A stretch of DNA of 64,000 nucleotides from Catonia carolina (GCA_035578175.1 JAQMRL010000006.1:57205001-57269000), one strand, 5' to 3'; counted from the first letter of the stretch, positions 1 to 6,460 are shown. A program made the numbers and translations. The notes: generated from the letters alone by a model not told the origin.

Positions 1-141
1 GTATCTACTCCCCAACTCACACGATACATTGGCGCACGGACATTGGCGGGTAAAGGTATTGGAACAGGAAGGAGAGGAAGAGGAGAAGGAGAAGGGTTAG
101 GAAGAGGTGGAAATTGTCCAGTATGTGTCAAAATTTTATGA
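1..141 (+). CDS. C-terminal Gly/Arg-rich tail, partial (left-arm copy)
   Basis: An open frame enters the window at base 1 and ends at TGA 139-141. It encodes about 46 residues with a Gly/Arg/Glu-rich stretch (GTGRRGRGEGEGLGRGG) and a final CPVC. In the right arm (7690-7830) the same frame lies directly after the polymerase C-terminal frame, separated only by an in-frame TGA at 7837-7839 plus two codons. It may therefore be the extreme tail of the polymerase reading frame or a separate small basic protein. The last 19 nt overlap the ATG of the next ORF, typical of compact viral genomes. Confidence 0.4.
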   Translation, partial: VSTPQLTRYIGARTLAGKGIGTGRRGRGEGEGLGRGGNCPVCVKIL

Positions 142-419
142 TGGATGTTGACATATCGTCTCCAGTATGGATAATAACATTCCGACCAGATGGGAAGATT
201 AACTCGGTCAGACATTTAATGAAAATATTAACCACGTTATTTCCGAAGGCCGTGATTTCAATAGCAAGAATGAAAAGATTCAGTGTTGTTGTTCAAATAA
301 ATTACAATGTGGTTTTTTCGGAAATTGTTAATGCATTAAGTGAGTGGACACACGAATTAGATTTTGATACTATTGATGGACAGTGTAGAAATATAAAGTG
401 GAATTACAAGCAAGTTTGA
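123..419 (+). CDS. Hypothetical viral protein, 98 aa (left-arm copy)
   Basis: The ORF begins at ATG 123 and ends at TGA 417-419. The protein begins MCQNFMMDVDISS and has an alternating hydrophobic/basic pattern (VWIITFRPDGK, VISIARMKRFSVVVQI) that suggests a small mixed alpha/beta domain. I see no signal peptide, membrane span or known motif. It lies immediately after the polymerase tail and is followed by about 230 nt of non-coding DNA. No histone-like hairpin follows it, unlike its neighbours. An identical copy lies at 7412-7708 on the other strand. I do not recognise the family. Confidence 0.6.
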   Translation: MCQNFMMDVDISSPVWIITFRPDGKINSVRHLMKILTTLFPKAVISIARMKRFSVVVQINYNVVFSEIVNALSEWTHELDFDTIDGQCRNIKWNYKQV

Positions 420-608
420 TTGTAATCTGTACGGTTTCCTGTTACTCGCTTGAGTTTGTAGAATTTATTTGTCGTACTACTTTCCTCGTCGATATGTTAT
501 AGCGATATGTAATTATCGTAATTTCCTGTCGATCACCTGACTTCATAGAACTGACCAGTTTTCCTCATCGTTACACGTGATGAGGTGATAGTGGGGGGGG
601 GGGATAGC

Positions 609-644
609 TATATAAAGGCTTGTAAATAACTAGAAGCATTCAAC
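609..644 (+). promoter_or_regulatory. TATA box and start region for the OB-fold gene (left arm)
   Basis: TATATAAAG lies at 609-617, just after an 11-G run. An initiator-like TTCAAC sits at 639-644, about 30 nt downstream and only a few bases before the ATG at 648. This gives an extremely short leader. The mirror copy is at about 7188-7223. Confidence 0.6.
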
Positions 645-647
645 ATC

Positions 648-1043
648 ATGGAACCATCGTCGTCACAAGCAATCAACATCATGGAGCCATCGTCGTCGTC
701 ACTTGTCGACCAATTTAACGCTGTTTCGTCAGTGGACTTTCCACCAACAAAGAAAGCGTCAGAGCTAGTAGAAGGAAAAACATACCCGGTGGCCTACATG
801 CACTTTGCCAGCACAAAATTTGGCAAGAGCGTGGTGGCGACGTTAATAGACGATGAAAACGAGGAATTTTCAATTTTCCTACCGAAGCGGATACAGAAAT
901 TGCTGAGCGGATGGGATTTGGATGAATTTGAAGCAAGACCGTACGCCTTGACATTCACCAATATAAATGCAAAAACACCTACAGTTGTGTTAAGTGCAAG
1001 AAACGATGGAGCGCAAGAAAAAGGAGAAGAAAAAAACAACTAG
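648..1043 (+). CDS. Probable OB-fold ssDNA-binding-like protein, 131 aa (left-arm copy)
   Basis: The protein starts with a duplicated Ser-rich leader (MEPSSS, then IMEPSSSS). About 85 residues follow with the beta-barrel-like pattern ELVEGKTYPVAYMHFASTKF, GKSVVATLIDDENEEFSIF and LPKRIQKLL. The order 'YPV - TKFGKSVVATL - D - FSIFLPKR' resembles small arthropod virus and transposon-associated proteins predicted to be OB-fold nucleic-acid binders. I rely on recalled family appearance, not a search. A role beside a protein-primed polymerase, such as covering displaced single strands, is inference. The tail is charged (EKGEEKNN). A histone-like hairpin follows 43 nt after the stop. The mirror copy is 6789-7184. 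Confidence 0.55.
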   Translation: MEPSSSQAINIMEPSSSSLVDQFNAVSSVDFPPTKKASELVEGKTYPVAYMHFASTKFGKSVVATLIDDENEEFSIFLPKRIQKLLSGWDLDEFEARPYALTFTNINAKTPTVVLSARNDGAQEKGEEKNN

Positions 1044-1085
1044 TTATTTTCAGAAATCTCTGAAGTAGGCAGCAGAAGAAGAAAT

Positions 1086-1101
1086 AGTTCTTTTAAGAAC
1101 T
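1086..1101 (+). terminator. Histone-mRNA-like 3' hairpin (OB-fold gene, left arm)
   Basis: The sequence AGTTCTTTTAAGAACT forms a 6-bp stem (AGTTCT/AGAACT) with a TTTA loop. It is preceded by GAAAT and followed by AACAC. It is the most divergent member of the hairpin set. It lies 43 nt after the stop codon and just before a CA array. Confidence 0.6.
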
Positions 1102-1108
1102 AACACAC

Positions 1109-1184
<76 letters not shown>
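1102..1184. repeat. CA microsatellite
   Basis: An interrupted (CA)n array follows the hairpin of the OB-fold gene. The mirror array is at about 6646-6730 and has a different length, as expected of replication slippage after the arms formed. A second CA array lies at 1319-1370 (mirror about 6461-6510). Confidence 0.9.
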
Positions 1185-1186
<2 letters not shown>

Positions 1187-1328
1187 CGTAACCCCGCCTA
1201 TCTCTAAAAGATATCTTTATTCGCATCCGTGTACGCGTGCGTATGCGTATGTGAATATTTATATTCTTGGGGGTAGCATGTCCGAAGCCATGGAAAAAAG
1301 AGGCGACGGCGCTGTTTGTACACACACA

Positions 1329-1371
<43 letters not shown>

Positions 1372-1460
1372 ACGATTAAAATAAAGAAACTTTTTCTCTA
1401 TCCTTTCCCTCCACCACTGCTCGCAATTGTCCGCTCTACACGTACAATGTAAAATAAGGT

Positions 1461-1476
1461 AGCCCTGAAAAGGGCT
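1461..1476 (-). terminator. Histone-mRNA-like 3' hairpin (BIR gene, left arm)
   Basis: On the minus strand this reads AGCCCTTTTCAGGGCT: a 6-bp stem with loop TTTC, A-rich 5' flank and ACC 3' flank. It lies 59 nt beyond the stop codon of the BIR-like ORF. Just upstream is a conserved box containing CCGACGGGGATCGAC. Confidence 0.7.
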
Positions 1477-1535
1477 TTTAAAGTCGATCCCCGTCGGGAG
1501 AGAAAAGGAGAATAAGAAAGAGGGTGCTGAAAAGG

Positions 1536-1814
1536 CTACGTTAAATTTTTAATTAGCGGAGTGGCGGGACCCTTGCATGTTTTATCATGTTTTCTGACAA
1601 CCTTTAATCTGCTCTTATTATGTAGGTTCTTCACCTTTGTACCGCAAAATATGCAAGCTATCTTGTCGGCTTGGCCACTGTAGTAGAACCCACTCCGAGC
1701 CAAATCTGTCACCCAAAGCACAGAAGAGTGGGGCCACAGACAATATCTGTAGCTCACTCTCCCCGACCCTTTTACTATCATGTAAAATGATTCTAGACGG
1801 GTATTGAAGTCCAT
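1536..1814 (-). CDS. BIR-like zinc-binding protein, 92 aa (left-arm copy)
   Basis: This is the mirror copy of 6016-6294, where the annotation is given. The ATG is at 1814 and the stop at 1536-1538 on the minus strand. The frame stays open about 33 nt further upstream without an ATG. It is convergent with the OB-fold gene (648-1043) and divergent from the small ORF at 2099-2359. Confidence 0.6.
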   Translation of the reverse strand: MDFNTRLESFYMIVKGSGRVSYRYCLWPHSSVLWVTDLARSGFYYSGQADKIACIFCGTKVKNLHNKSRLKVVRKHDKTCKGPATPLIKNLT

Positions 1815-1979
1815 TTCTATGAACGGGTAAAAACCGAATGAGCACATCCGGTAATTCGCTCATTCGTAATGTGCACAGAGCGATAAGCGATTTCCTTTAA
1901 CCCCCACTCTCTTCTACCACTCTCTTGCTAATGTTTTATATGAATAATAAAATCAGTCGTTCATTGGACGCTTAGAAAA
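1815..1979. promoter_or_regulatory. Divergent promoter between BIR-like gene and acidic small ORF (left arm)
   Basis: Between the two divergent starts lies an AT-rich core with TTTTATATG at 1934-1942 on plus, which reads CATATAAAA on minus, so one TATA element could serve both directions. An initiator-like CAGTCG lies at 1954 for the plus gene. The mirror copy is at about 5851-6015. Confidence 0.45.
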
Positions 1980-2075
1980 ATGAATCTTGTTAACCACGTT
2001 GAGGAGTTTCTTTATGCCATGAACGACATGGGTTCAATTGTCGAGCGTATATTTCGAGTATTCGCTGCGGTGTAG
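1980..2075 (+). CDS. Short leader ORF in another frame, upstream of the acidic small protein
   Basis: ATG 1980 opens a 31-codon frame beginning MNLVNHVEEFLYAMNDMGS and ending at TAG 2073-2075. The frame of the following ORF (ATG 2099) is open upstream through this overlap and reads VERATALRDM just before its ATG. This suggests one gene split by a frame change near 2070, or two overlapping small genes. Both arms carry the same arrangement (mirror start 5850), so the change predates the palindrome. Confidence 0.35.
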   Translation: MNLVNHVEEFLYAMNDMGSIVERIFRVFAAV

Positions 2076-2098
2076 AACGGGCTACAGCCCTTCGTGAT

Positions 2099-2359
2099 AT
2101 GCAGACCACTCATCTAAGAATGACAAAACATTTTATGCGAGCAATCCAACAACAACAACAACAAAATGCAGAACCAAACACATCATTCGACAACCAACAG
2201 ATGCGGACGCAAATGGAGGCGTTGTACGATGCAATCAGCCGGCTGGCTGACCAGGAGGAATACGGGGATGATGTCGATTGGTTGAATGGGGCAATAGACG
2301 TGCATGTCGCCTATGAAGACCTCGTCTCTATACCCCGAAACACTGGTCATGAAGAATAA
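2099..2359 (+). CDS. Hypothetical acidic small protein, 86 aa (left-arm copy)
   Basis: The protein has an N-terminal helix, then a poly-Gln run (IQQQQQQN, about residues 16-23). A predicted amphipathic helix follows (MRTQMEALYDAISRLADQEE), then an acidic tail with GDDVDWLNGAIDVHVAYEDL. The pattern suits a small coiled-coil or oligomerizing protein, but I recognise no family. The stop is only 9 nt before a histone-like hairpin, so the mRNA 3' end would lie almost at the stop codon. The mirror copy 5471-5731 differs by one residue (Thr to Ile near the start). Confidence 0.55.
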   Translation: MQTTHLRMTKHFMRAIQQQQQQNAEPNTSFDNQQMRTQMEALYDAISRLADQEEYGDDVDWLNGAIDVHVAYEDLVSIPRNTGHEE

Positions 2360-2367
2360 ATAAAATC

Positions 2368-2383
2368 AGTTCTTTTCAGAACT
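2368..2383 (+). terminator. Histone-mRNA-like 3' hairpin (acidic small ORF, left arm)
   Basis: AGTTCTTTTCAGAACT has a 6-bp stem and loop TTTC, with 5' flank AAAATC and 3' flank ACACA. It starts 9 nt after the stop codon. This is one of the closest matches in the set to the histone consensus arrangement. Confidence 0.75.
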
Positions 2384-2507
2384 ACACATATGTAAAAGCG
2401 GCGACGGCAGTGTTTGCGTGCGTACACTCCTTCCTCTCACCTTTTCCAAGTTTGAAGGGACGGTTCCTTCAGTAAGTTCGTTCTCAAAATAAAAGAAAAA
2501 ATAAGGT

Positions 2508-2523
2508 AGTCCTGAAAAGGACT
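2508..2523 (-). terminator. Histone-mRNA-like hairpin without a clear ORF (left arm, 1 of 2)
   Basis: On minus this reads AGTCCTTTTCAGGACT followed by ACC. It is preceded by the GATGGGGATCGAC box. No convincing ORF ends just upstream of it on the minus strand. Confidence 0.65.
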
Positions 2524-2757
2524 TTTTTAATGTCGATCCCCATCGGGAGCGTGGGAAAGTGTGGAATGAACTATTTTGTTTTGTTAAATTTATTCACTAT
2601 TTTTTTCCACAGATGTGAAACATCAGATGTTCCTAGTTTTGTACTTTTACAGACCCTTTCCTTTTGCGAAACTGCATACAAAATGGCCTCGTTTTCACCT
2701 GTGAAAACCCTAACCATACAATGTTCTCCACCTACCTACATTAAAAAAAAATAAGGT

Positions 2758-2773
2758 AGCCCTGAAAAGGGCT
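2758..2773 (-). terminator. Histone-mRNA-like hairpin without a clear ORF (left arm, 2 of 2)
   Basis: On minus this reads AGCCCTTTTCAGGGCT followed by ACC, again preceded by the GATGGGGATCGAC box. The sequence between this and the hairpin at 2508 holds no ORF I would support. Confidence 0.65.
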
Positions 2774-2900
2774 GTTGATTGTCGATCCCCATCGGTAGAC
2801 AAAACACGAACAACAACAACAACAAGAGTCGGACCAGCAATTGAGTCCAGGGCTGGTCGATCTCCGACCACAAGCAGTTTTTTTTCTTGGAAATCCATAG

Positions 2901-2916
2901 AGCCCTGAAAAGGGCT
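2901..2916 (-). terminator. Histone-mRNA-like 3' hairpin (113-aa ORF, left arm)
   Basis: On minus this reads AGCCCTTTTCAGGGCT with flanks AAAC and CTATGG. It lies about 66 nt beyond the stop of the minus-strand ORF at 2983-3324. Confidence 0.7.
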
Positions 2917-2982
2917 GTTTAAAGTCGATCCCCATCGGGAGAGTGAGGGAAGGGGGCTATCTTTAATTTTCCCGTAGCTGTT

Positions 2983-3324
2983 CTATGTATGCATAGATTC
3001 CGCACGGGCTTTCCGTACCTGGTCCTCGTATGCATAGAGTTCGTCTGGAGTTAGGAACACCTTGCTTAATGTGATGTCCGTTCCATCGTTGTAGCAGTCA
3101 ATCATATCTTTTAAAATATGACGGACGCTGACGTATCCGCTGCCAGTCCATTTCTCGTACACCTTGCAATACCAGAACCGTACGTTCTCCGTTCCAAACA
3201 TCATCGACCACCGAAATATATGGCGCAACAAATTTAGATCGGAAGGACCGTTTGCCAGTAGCGTGTTAAGTGTCACGCGCCACGACTCTTTCCGCAGGGT
3301 GTTGCACTGGTGTACACGTTGCAT
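2983..3324 (-). CDS. Hypothetical viral protein, 113 aa (left-arm copy)
   Basis: Mirror copy of 4506-4847; see that entry for the annotation. The two predicted proteins are identical. Confidence 0.6.
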   Translation of the reverse strand: MQRVHQCNTLRKESWRVTLNTLLANGPSDLNLLRHIFRWSMMFGTENVRFWYCKVYEKWTGSGYVSVRHILKDMIDCYNDGTDITLSKVFLTPDELYAYEDQVRKARAESMHT

Positions 3325-3568
3325 GCTGCTGGGTGTGAGTGAGTGAACCGTGATCGCGTACACTGCAGCCTCTCTCATATAGGAAATCCCCACCACCACC
3401 ACCACCAACCGCTATCCCAGCGTCCGTCACTCACAACGCGCGCGGGTCCCGAGGTCAGAGGCCCGAGGCCTGAGTCCCGAGGCCAGAGTCCCGAGTCCCG
3501 AGGCTAGAGTGAAATTCATTTTTGTTGTGCCCCCGTTCCACATCGCCCGTTAGGCCGGGACCTACAAC

Positions 3569-3670
3569 ATTTCCGTGTCTAGGTACCTACAACCAGGTAT
3601 CTAGGTACCTACAAACCGGTATCTAGGTACCTACAACCAGGTATCTAGGTACCTACAACCAGGTATCTAC
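3569..3670 (-). repeat. 22-bp tandem repeats, left side (about 4.6 units)
   Basis: Units contain the 10-bp palindrome TAGGTACCTA and alternate CCAGG and CCGG variants. This is the mirror of the larger array at 4041-4260. The array stops abruptly at 3670, which defines the inner end of the left arm. Confidence 0.9.
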
Positions 3671-3865
3671 AAAAATATGAACATTAAATAAAAGTTCCCG
3701 TGCAATAGGCCTACAGGGGAAAGCACGTTAAAAAAAACGCATCTGCCTTCCGGCCTCTTGGGCGATGTGGAACAGGAAGTGAATGACCACCTTAATTGTT
3801 GAACGGGTTTAAATACGACCCACCCATCTGATGTTGGCACAGTCGTTTCATCGACTCGGTAAGGT
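3671..3865 (+). promoter_or_regulatory. Palindrome centre: variant terminus motif and promoter
   Basis: This unique spacer contains a 23-nt segment at about 3760-3782 (CGGCCTCTTGGGCGATGTGG, then AAC) that is a variant of the terminal motif CGGCCTAACGGGCGATGTGG seen at 4272 and 12361. A TATA-like TTTAAATA lies at 3808-3815 and an initiator-like CAGTCG at 3840-3845, 32 nt apart. The ATG of the next ORF is at 3866. It resembles the end plus first promoter of a related but different genome segment. Confidence 0.5.
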
Positions 3866-4066
3866 ATGGACCCCCGACAGCCTCGTGAGATTGTCACGGA
3901 ACATGACATACGCCAACTGATGGAATGGAGCGTGGAGATTGACAGACTTATTGAACATTCTGTAATATCGATAGGTACAGCGGAAGCGATAGACAGTGCG
4001 CTAGCGATAAAGAGACTTTTCCTTCAATCCGTACCGATTTGTAGGTACCTAGATACCTGGTTGTAG
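3866..4066 (+). CDS. Truncated viral ORF in palindrome spacer
   Basis: ATG 3866 encodes MDPRQPREIVTEHDIRQLME and continues as a helical, acidic/basic segment (WSVEIDRLIEHSVISIGTAE, then AIDSALAIKRLF). The frame runs into the 22-bp repeat array at 4041, so the last eight or nine residues are repeat-encoded and the gene is cut at about 4040. A well-spaced TATA and initiator precede it. It has no second copy in the window. I do not recognise the family. It is probably the 5' end of a viral gene whose remainder was lost when the palindrome formed. Confidence 0.5.
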   Translation: MDPRQPREIVTEHDIRQLMEWSVEIDRLIEHSVISIGTAEAIDSALAIKRLFLQSVPICRYLDTWL

Positions 4067-4260
4067 GTACCTAGATACCAGGTTGTAGGTACCTAGATAC
4101 CGGTTTGTAGGTACCTAGATACCTGGTTGTAGGTACCTAGATACCTGGTTGTAGGTACCTAGATACCTGGTTGTAGGTACCTAGATACCTGGTTGTAGGT
4201 ACCTAGATACCGGTTTGTAGGTACCTAGATACCTGGTTGTAGGTACCTAGACACGGAAAT
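4041..4260 (+). repeat. 22-bp tandem repeats, 10 units
   Basis: Ten consecutive 22-bp units start with GTAGGTACCTAGATACC and end in TGGTT, AGGTT or GGTTT. The last unit is degenerate (GACACGGAAAT). Each contains TAGGTACCTA, a perfect 10-bp palindrome. The array sits at the outer edge of the terminal motif CCGGCCTAACGGGCGATG (4271), consistent with genome-end iterons. Confidence 0.95.
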
Positions 4261-4270
4261 GTTGTAGGTC

Positions 4271-4505
4271 CCGGCCTAACGGGCGATGTGGAACGGGGGG
4301 CACAACAAAAATGAATTTCACTCTAGCCTCGGGACTCGGGACTCTGGCCTCGGGACTCAGGCCTCGGGCCTCTGACCTCGGGACCCGCGCGCGTTGTGAG
4401 TGACGGACGCTGGGATAGCGGTTGGTGGTGGTGGTGGTGGGGATTTCCTATATGAGAGAGGCTGCAGTGTACGCGATCACGGTTCACTCACTCACACCCA
4501 GCAGC
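4271..4505 (+). repeat. Terminal-repeat type B plus promoter (palindrome copy)
   Basis: The segment starts CCGGCCTAACGGGCGATGTG. It includes a short tandem repeat of CTCGGGACTCTGG-like units, a (GGT)n tract and a TATA-like CTATATGAG (4448-4456) with an initiator-like TTCACTC about 34 nt on. It is repeated in direct orientation at 12360-12653, where the ORF that should follow is missing. It is most simply read as one end of the viral genome carrying the promoter of its first gene. Confidence 0.75.
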
Positions 4506-4847
4506 ATGCAACGTGTACACCAGTGCAACACCCTGCGGAAAGAGTCGTGGCGCGTGACACTTAACACGCTACTGGCAAACGGTCCTTCCGATCTAAATTT
4601 GTTGCGCCATATATTTCGGTGGTCGATGATGTTTGGAACGGAGAACGTACGGTTCTGGTATTGCAAGGTGTACGAGAAATGGACTGGCAGCGGATACGTC
4701 AGCGTCCGTCATATTTTAAAAGATATGATTGACTGCTACAACGATGGAACGGACATCACATTAAGCAAGGTGTTCCTAACTCCAGACGAACTCTATGCAT
4801 ACGAGGACCAGGTACGGAAAGCCCGTGCGGAATCTATGCATACATAG
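4506..4847 (+). CDS. Hypothetical viral protein, 113 aa
   Basis: The start is taken at ATG 4506 because the frame upstream runs through the TATA box and a poly-Val tract encoded by (GGT)n. The protein begins MQRVHQCNTLRKESWRVTLN and continues with helical, aromatic-rich segments (LLRHIFRWSMMFGTENVRFW, YCKVYEKWTGSGYVS, HILKDMIDCYNDG). It has no signal peptide, transmembrane span or recognisable catalytic motif. It is the gene nearest the viral genome end, with TATA and initiator 20-60 nt upstream and a histone-like hairpin 66 nt downstream. The family is unknown to me. Mirror copy: 2983-3324. Confidence 0.6.
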   Translation: MQRVHQCNTLRKESWRVTLNTLLANGPSDLNLLRHIFRWSMMFGTENVRFWYCKVYEKWTGSGYVSVRHILKDMIDCYNDGTDITLSKVFLTPDELYAYEDQVRKARAESMHT

Positions 4848-4913
4848 AACAGCTACGGGAAAATTAAAGATAGCCCCCTTCCCTCACTCTCCCGATGGGG
4901 ATCGACTTTAAAC

Positions 4914-4929
4914 AGCCCTTTTCAGGGCT
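4914..4929 (+). terminator. Histone-mRNA-like 3' hairpin (113-aa ORF)
   Basis: AGCCCTTTTCAGGGCT has a 6-bp stem and TTTC loop, 5' flank AAAC and 3' flank CTATGG. It is preceded by CCCGATGGGGATCGAC. It lies 66 nt after the stop codon at 4845-4847. Confidence 0.75.
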
Positions 4930-5056
4930 CTATGGATTTCCAAGAAAAAAAACTGCTTGTGGTCGGAGATCGACCAGCCCTGGACTCAATTGCTGGTCCG
5001 ACTCTTGTTGTTGTTGTTGTTCGTGTTTTGTCTACCGATGGGGATCGACAATCAAC

Positions 5057-5072
5057 AGCCCTTTTCAGGGCT
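5057..5072 (+). terminator. Histone-mRNA-like hairpin without clear ORF (1 of 2)
   Basis: AGCCCTTTTCAGGGCT followed by ACCTTATT, preceded by the GATGGGGATCGAC box. It is the second of three hairpins in a row on the same strand; the 127 nt between it and the previous one carry no ORF I can support. Confidence 0.7.
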
Positions 5073-5306
5073 ACCTTATTTTTTTTTAATGTAGGTAGGT
5101 GGAGAACATTGTATGGTTAGGGTTTTCACAGGTGAAAACGAGGCCATTTTGTATGCAGTTTCGCAAAAGGAAAGGGTCTGTAAAAGTACAAAACTAGGAA
5201 CATCTGATGTTTCACATCTGTGGAAAAAAATAGTGAATAAATTTAACAAAACAAAATAGTTCATTCCACACTTTCCCACGCTCCCGATGGGGATCGACAT
5301 TAAAAA

Positions 5307-5322
5307 AGTCCTTTTCAGGACT
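5307..5322 (+). terminator. Histone-mRNA-like hairpin without clear ORF (2 of 2)
   Basis: AGTCCTTTTCAGGACT followed by ACCTTATT, preceded by the box and an A run. The C-to-T change in the 5' stem is matched by a G-to-A change in the 3' stem relative to the other copies. That compensated pair supports selection for the fold. Confidence 0.75.
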
Positions 5323-5446
5323 ACCTTATTTTTTCTTTTATTTTGAGAACGAACTTACTGAAGGAACCGTCCCTTCAAACTTGGAAAAGGTGAGAGGAAG
5401 GAGTGTACGCACGCAAACACTGCCGTCGCCGCTTTTACATATGTGT

Positions 5447-5462
5447 AGTTCTGAAAAGAACT
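5447..5462 (-). terminator. Histone-mRNA-like 3' hairpin (acidic small ORF, right arm)
   Basis: On minus this reads AGTTCTTTTCAGAACT, 9 nt beyond the stop of the ORF at 5471-5731. Flanks are AAAATC and ACACA. Confidence 0.75.
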
Positions 5463-5470
5463 GATTTTAT

Positions 5471-5731
5471 TTATTCTTCATGACCAGTGTTTCGGGGTAT
5501 AGAGACGAGGTCTTCATAGGCGACATGCACGTCTATTGCCCCATTCAACCAATCGACATCATCCCCGTATTCCTCCTGGTCAGCCAGCCGGCTGATTGCA
5601 TCGTACAACGCCTCCATTTGCGTCCGCATCTGTTGGTTGTCGAATGATGTGTTTGGTTCTGCATTTTGTTGTTGTTGTTGTTGGATTGCTCGCATAAAAT
5701 GTTTTGTCATTCTTAGATGAATGGTCTGCAT
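5471..5731 (-). CDS. Hypothetical acidic small protein, 86 aa (right-arm copy)
   Basis: Mirror of 2099-2359, differing by one Thr to Ile substitution in the first residues. The same overlapping leader frame is present upstream (mirror ATG at 5850). It is divergent from the BIR-like gene at 6016-6294 and shares its promoter region. Confidence 0.55.
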   Translation of the reverse strand: MQTIHLRMTKHFMRAIQQQQQQNAEPNTSFDNQQMRTQMEALYDAISRLADQEEYGDDVDWLNGAIDVHVAYEDLVSIPRNTGHEE

Positions 5732-6015
5732 ATCACGAAGGGCTGTAGCCCGTTCTACACCGCAGCGAATACTCGAAATATACGCTCGACAATTGAACCC
5801 ATGTCGTTCATGGCATAAAGAAACTCCTCAACGTGGTTAACAAGATTCATTTTTCTAAGCGTCCAATGAACGACTGATTTTATTATTCATATAAAACATT
5901 AGCAAGAGAGTGGTAGAAGAGAGTGGGGGTTAAAGGAAATCGCTTATCGCTCTGTGCACATTACGAATGAGCGAATTACCGGATGTGCTCATTCGGTTTT
6001 TACCCGTTCATAGAA

Positions 6016-6294
6016 ATGGACTTCAATACCCGTCTAGAATCATTTTACATGATAGTAAAAGGGTCGGGGAGAGTGAGCTACAGATATTGTCTGTGGCCCC
6101 ACTCTTCTGTGCTTTGGGTGACAGATTTGGCTCGGAGTGGGTTCTACTACAGTGGCCAAGCCGACAAGATAGCTTGCATATTTTGCGGTACAAAGGTGAA
6201 GAACCTACATAATAAGAGCAGATTAAAGGTTGTCAGAAAACATGATAAAACATGCAAGGGTCCCGCCACTCCGCTAATTAAAAATTTAACGTAG
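6016..6294 (+). CDS. BIR-like zinc-binding protein, 92 aa
   Basis: Baculoviral IAP repeat (BIR) domains bind zinc through CxxC...H...C and occur in inhibitor-of-apoptosis proteins of insects and insect viruses. Here RLESF near the N-terminus, LARSGFYYSGQADKIACIFC (about residues 41-60) and then KHDKTC match the BIR order 'R-x-x-T/S-F ... LA-x-x-GFYY-x-G-x-x-D-x-x-x-C-x-x-C ... H ... C'. The H-to-C spacing is 3 instead of the usual 6, and the Trp and Asp-Pro after CxxC are absent, so the fold is divergent. There is no RING finger, so it is a single-domain protein. I chose ATG 6016; the frame is open a little further upstream without an ATG. A role against host cell death is inference. A histone-like hairpin follows 59 nt after the stop. 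Confidence 0.6.
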   Translation: MDFNTRLESFYMIVKGSGRVSYRYCLWPHSSVLWVTDLARSGFYYSGQADKIACIFCGTKVKNLHNKSRLKVVRKHDKTCKGPATPLIKNLT

Positions 6295-6353
6295 CCTTTT
6301 CAGCACCCTCTTTCTTATTCTCCTTTTCTCTCCCGACGGGGATCGACTTTAAA

Positions 6354-6369
6354 AGCCCTTTTCAGGGCT
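6354..6369 (+). terminator. Histone-mRNA-like 3' hairpin (BIR gene)
   Basis: AGCCCTTTTCAGGGCT with A-rich 5' flank (TTTAAA) and ACCTTATT 3' flank, preceded by CCCGACGGGGATCGAC. It lies 59 nt after the stop codon. About 45-75 nt downstream is a purine-rich GGAGGGAAAGGATAGAGAAA stretch, which could act like a histone downstream element. Confidence 0.75.
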
Positions 6370-6458
6370 ACCTTATTTTACATTGTACGTGTAGAGCGGA
6401 CAATTGCGAGCAGTGGTGGAGGGAAAGGATAGAGAAAAAGTTTCTTTATTTTAATCGT

Positions 6459-6460
<2 letters not shown>

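Larger units (their letters stand above)
1..3670 (+). repeat. Left arm of 7.8-kb palindrome
   Basis: This stretch is the reverse complement of about 4161-7830, and every ORF, hairpin and CA array in it has a mirror partner. Mirror coordinates sum to 7830-7832 throughout, so indels are tiny. The differences I can see are a G run of 11 versus 10 (593-603), a C/T change near 2109, and different CA-array lengths. The arm starts at base 1 of the window, so its true outer end is unknown. The inner end falls inside the 22-bp repeat array. Base composition is visibly less AT-rich than the DNA after 14.3 kb. Confidence 0.95.

Noticed and set aside
1050..1367. Long ORFs through the CA/GT arrays (Cys-Val or Thr-His strings)
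   Set aside because: Microsatellite translations, present in both arms with different lengths; no other coding evidence.
4895..5120. ORFs across the hairpins (for example MDFQEKKLLVVGDRPALDSI)
   Set aside because: They run through two processing modules and a (GTT)n tract; poly-Val text is repeat-derived.
5967..6212. 81-codon ORF overlapping the BIR-like gene (MSELPDVLIRFL...)
   Set aside because: The overlapping BIR frame has domain-like residues and the hairpin spacing; this one looks like its shadow, although its ATG lies first.
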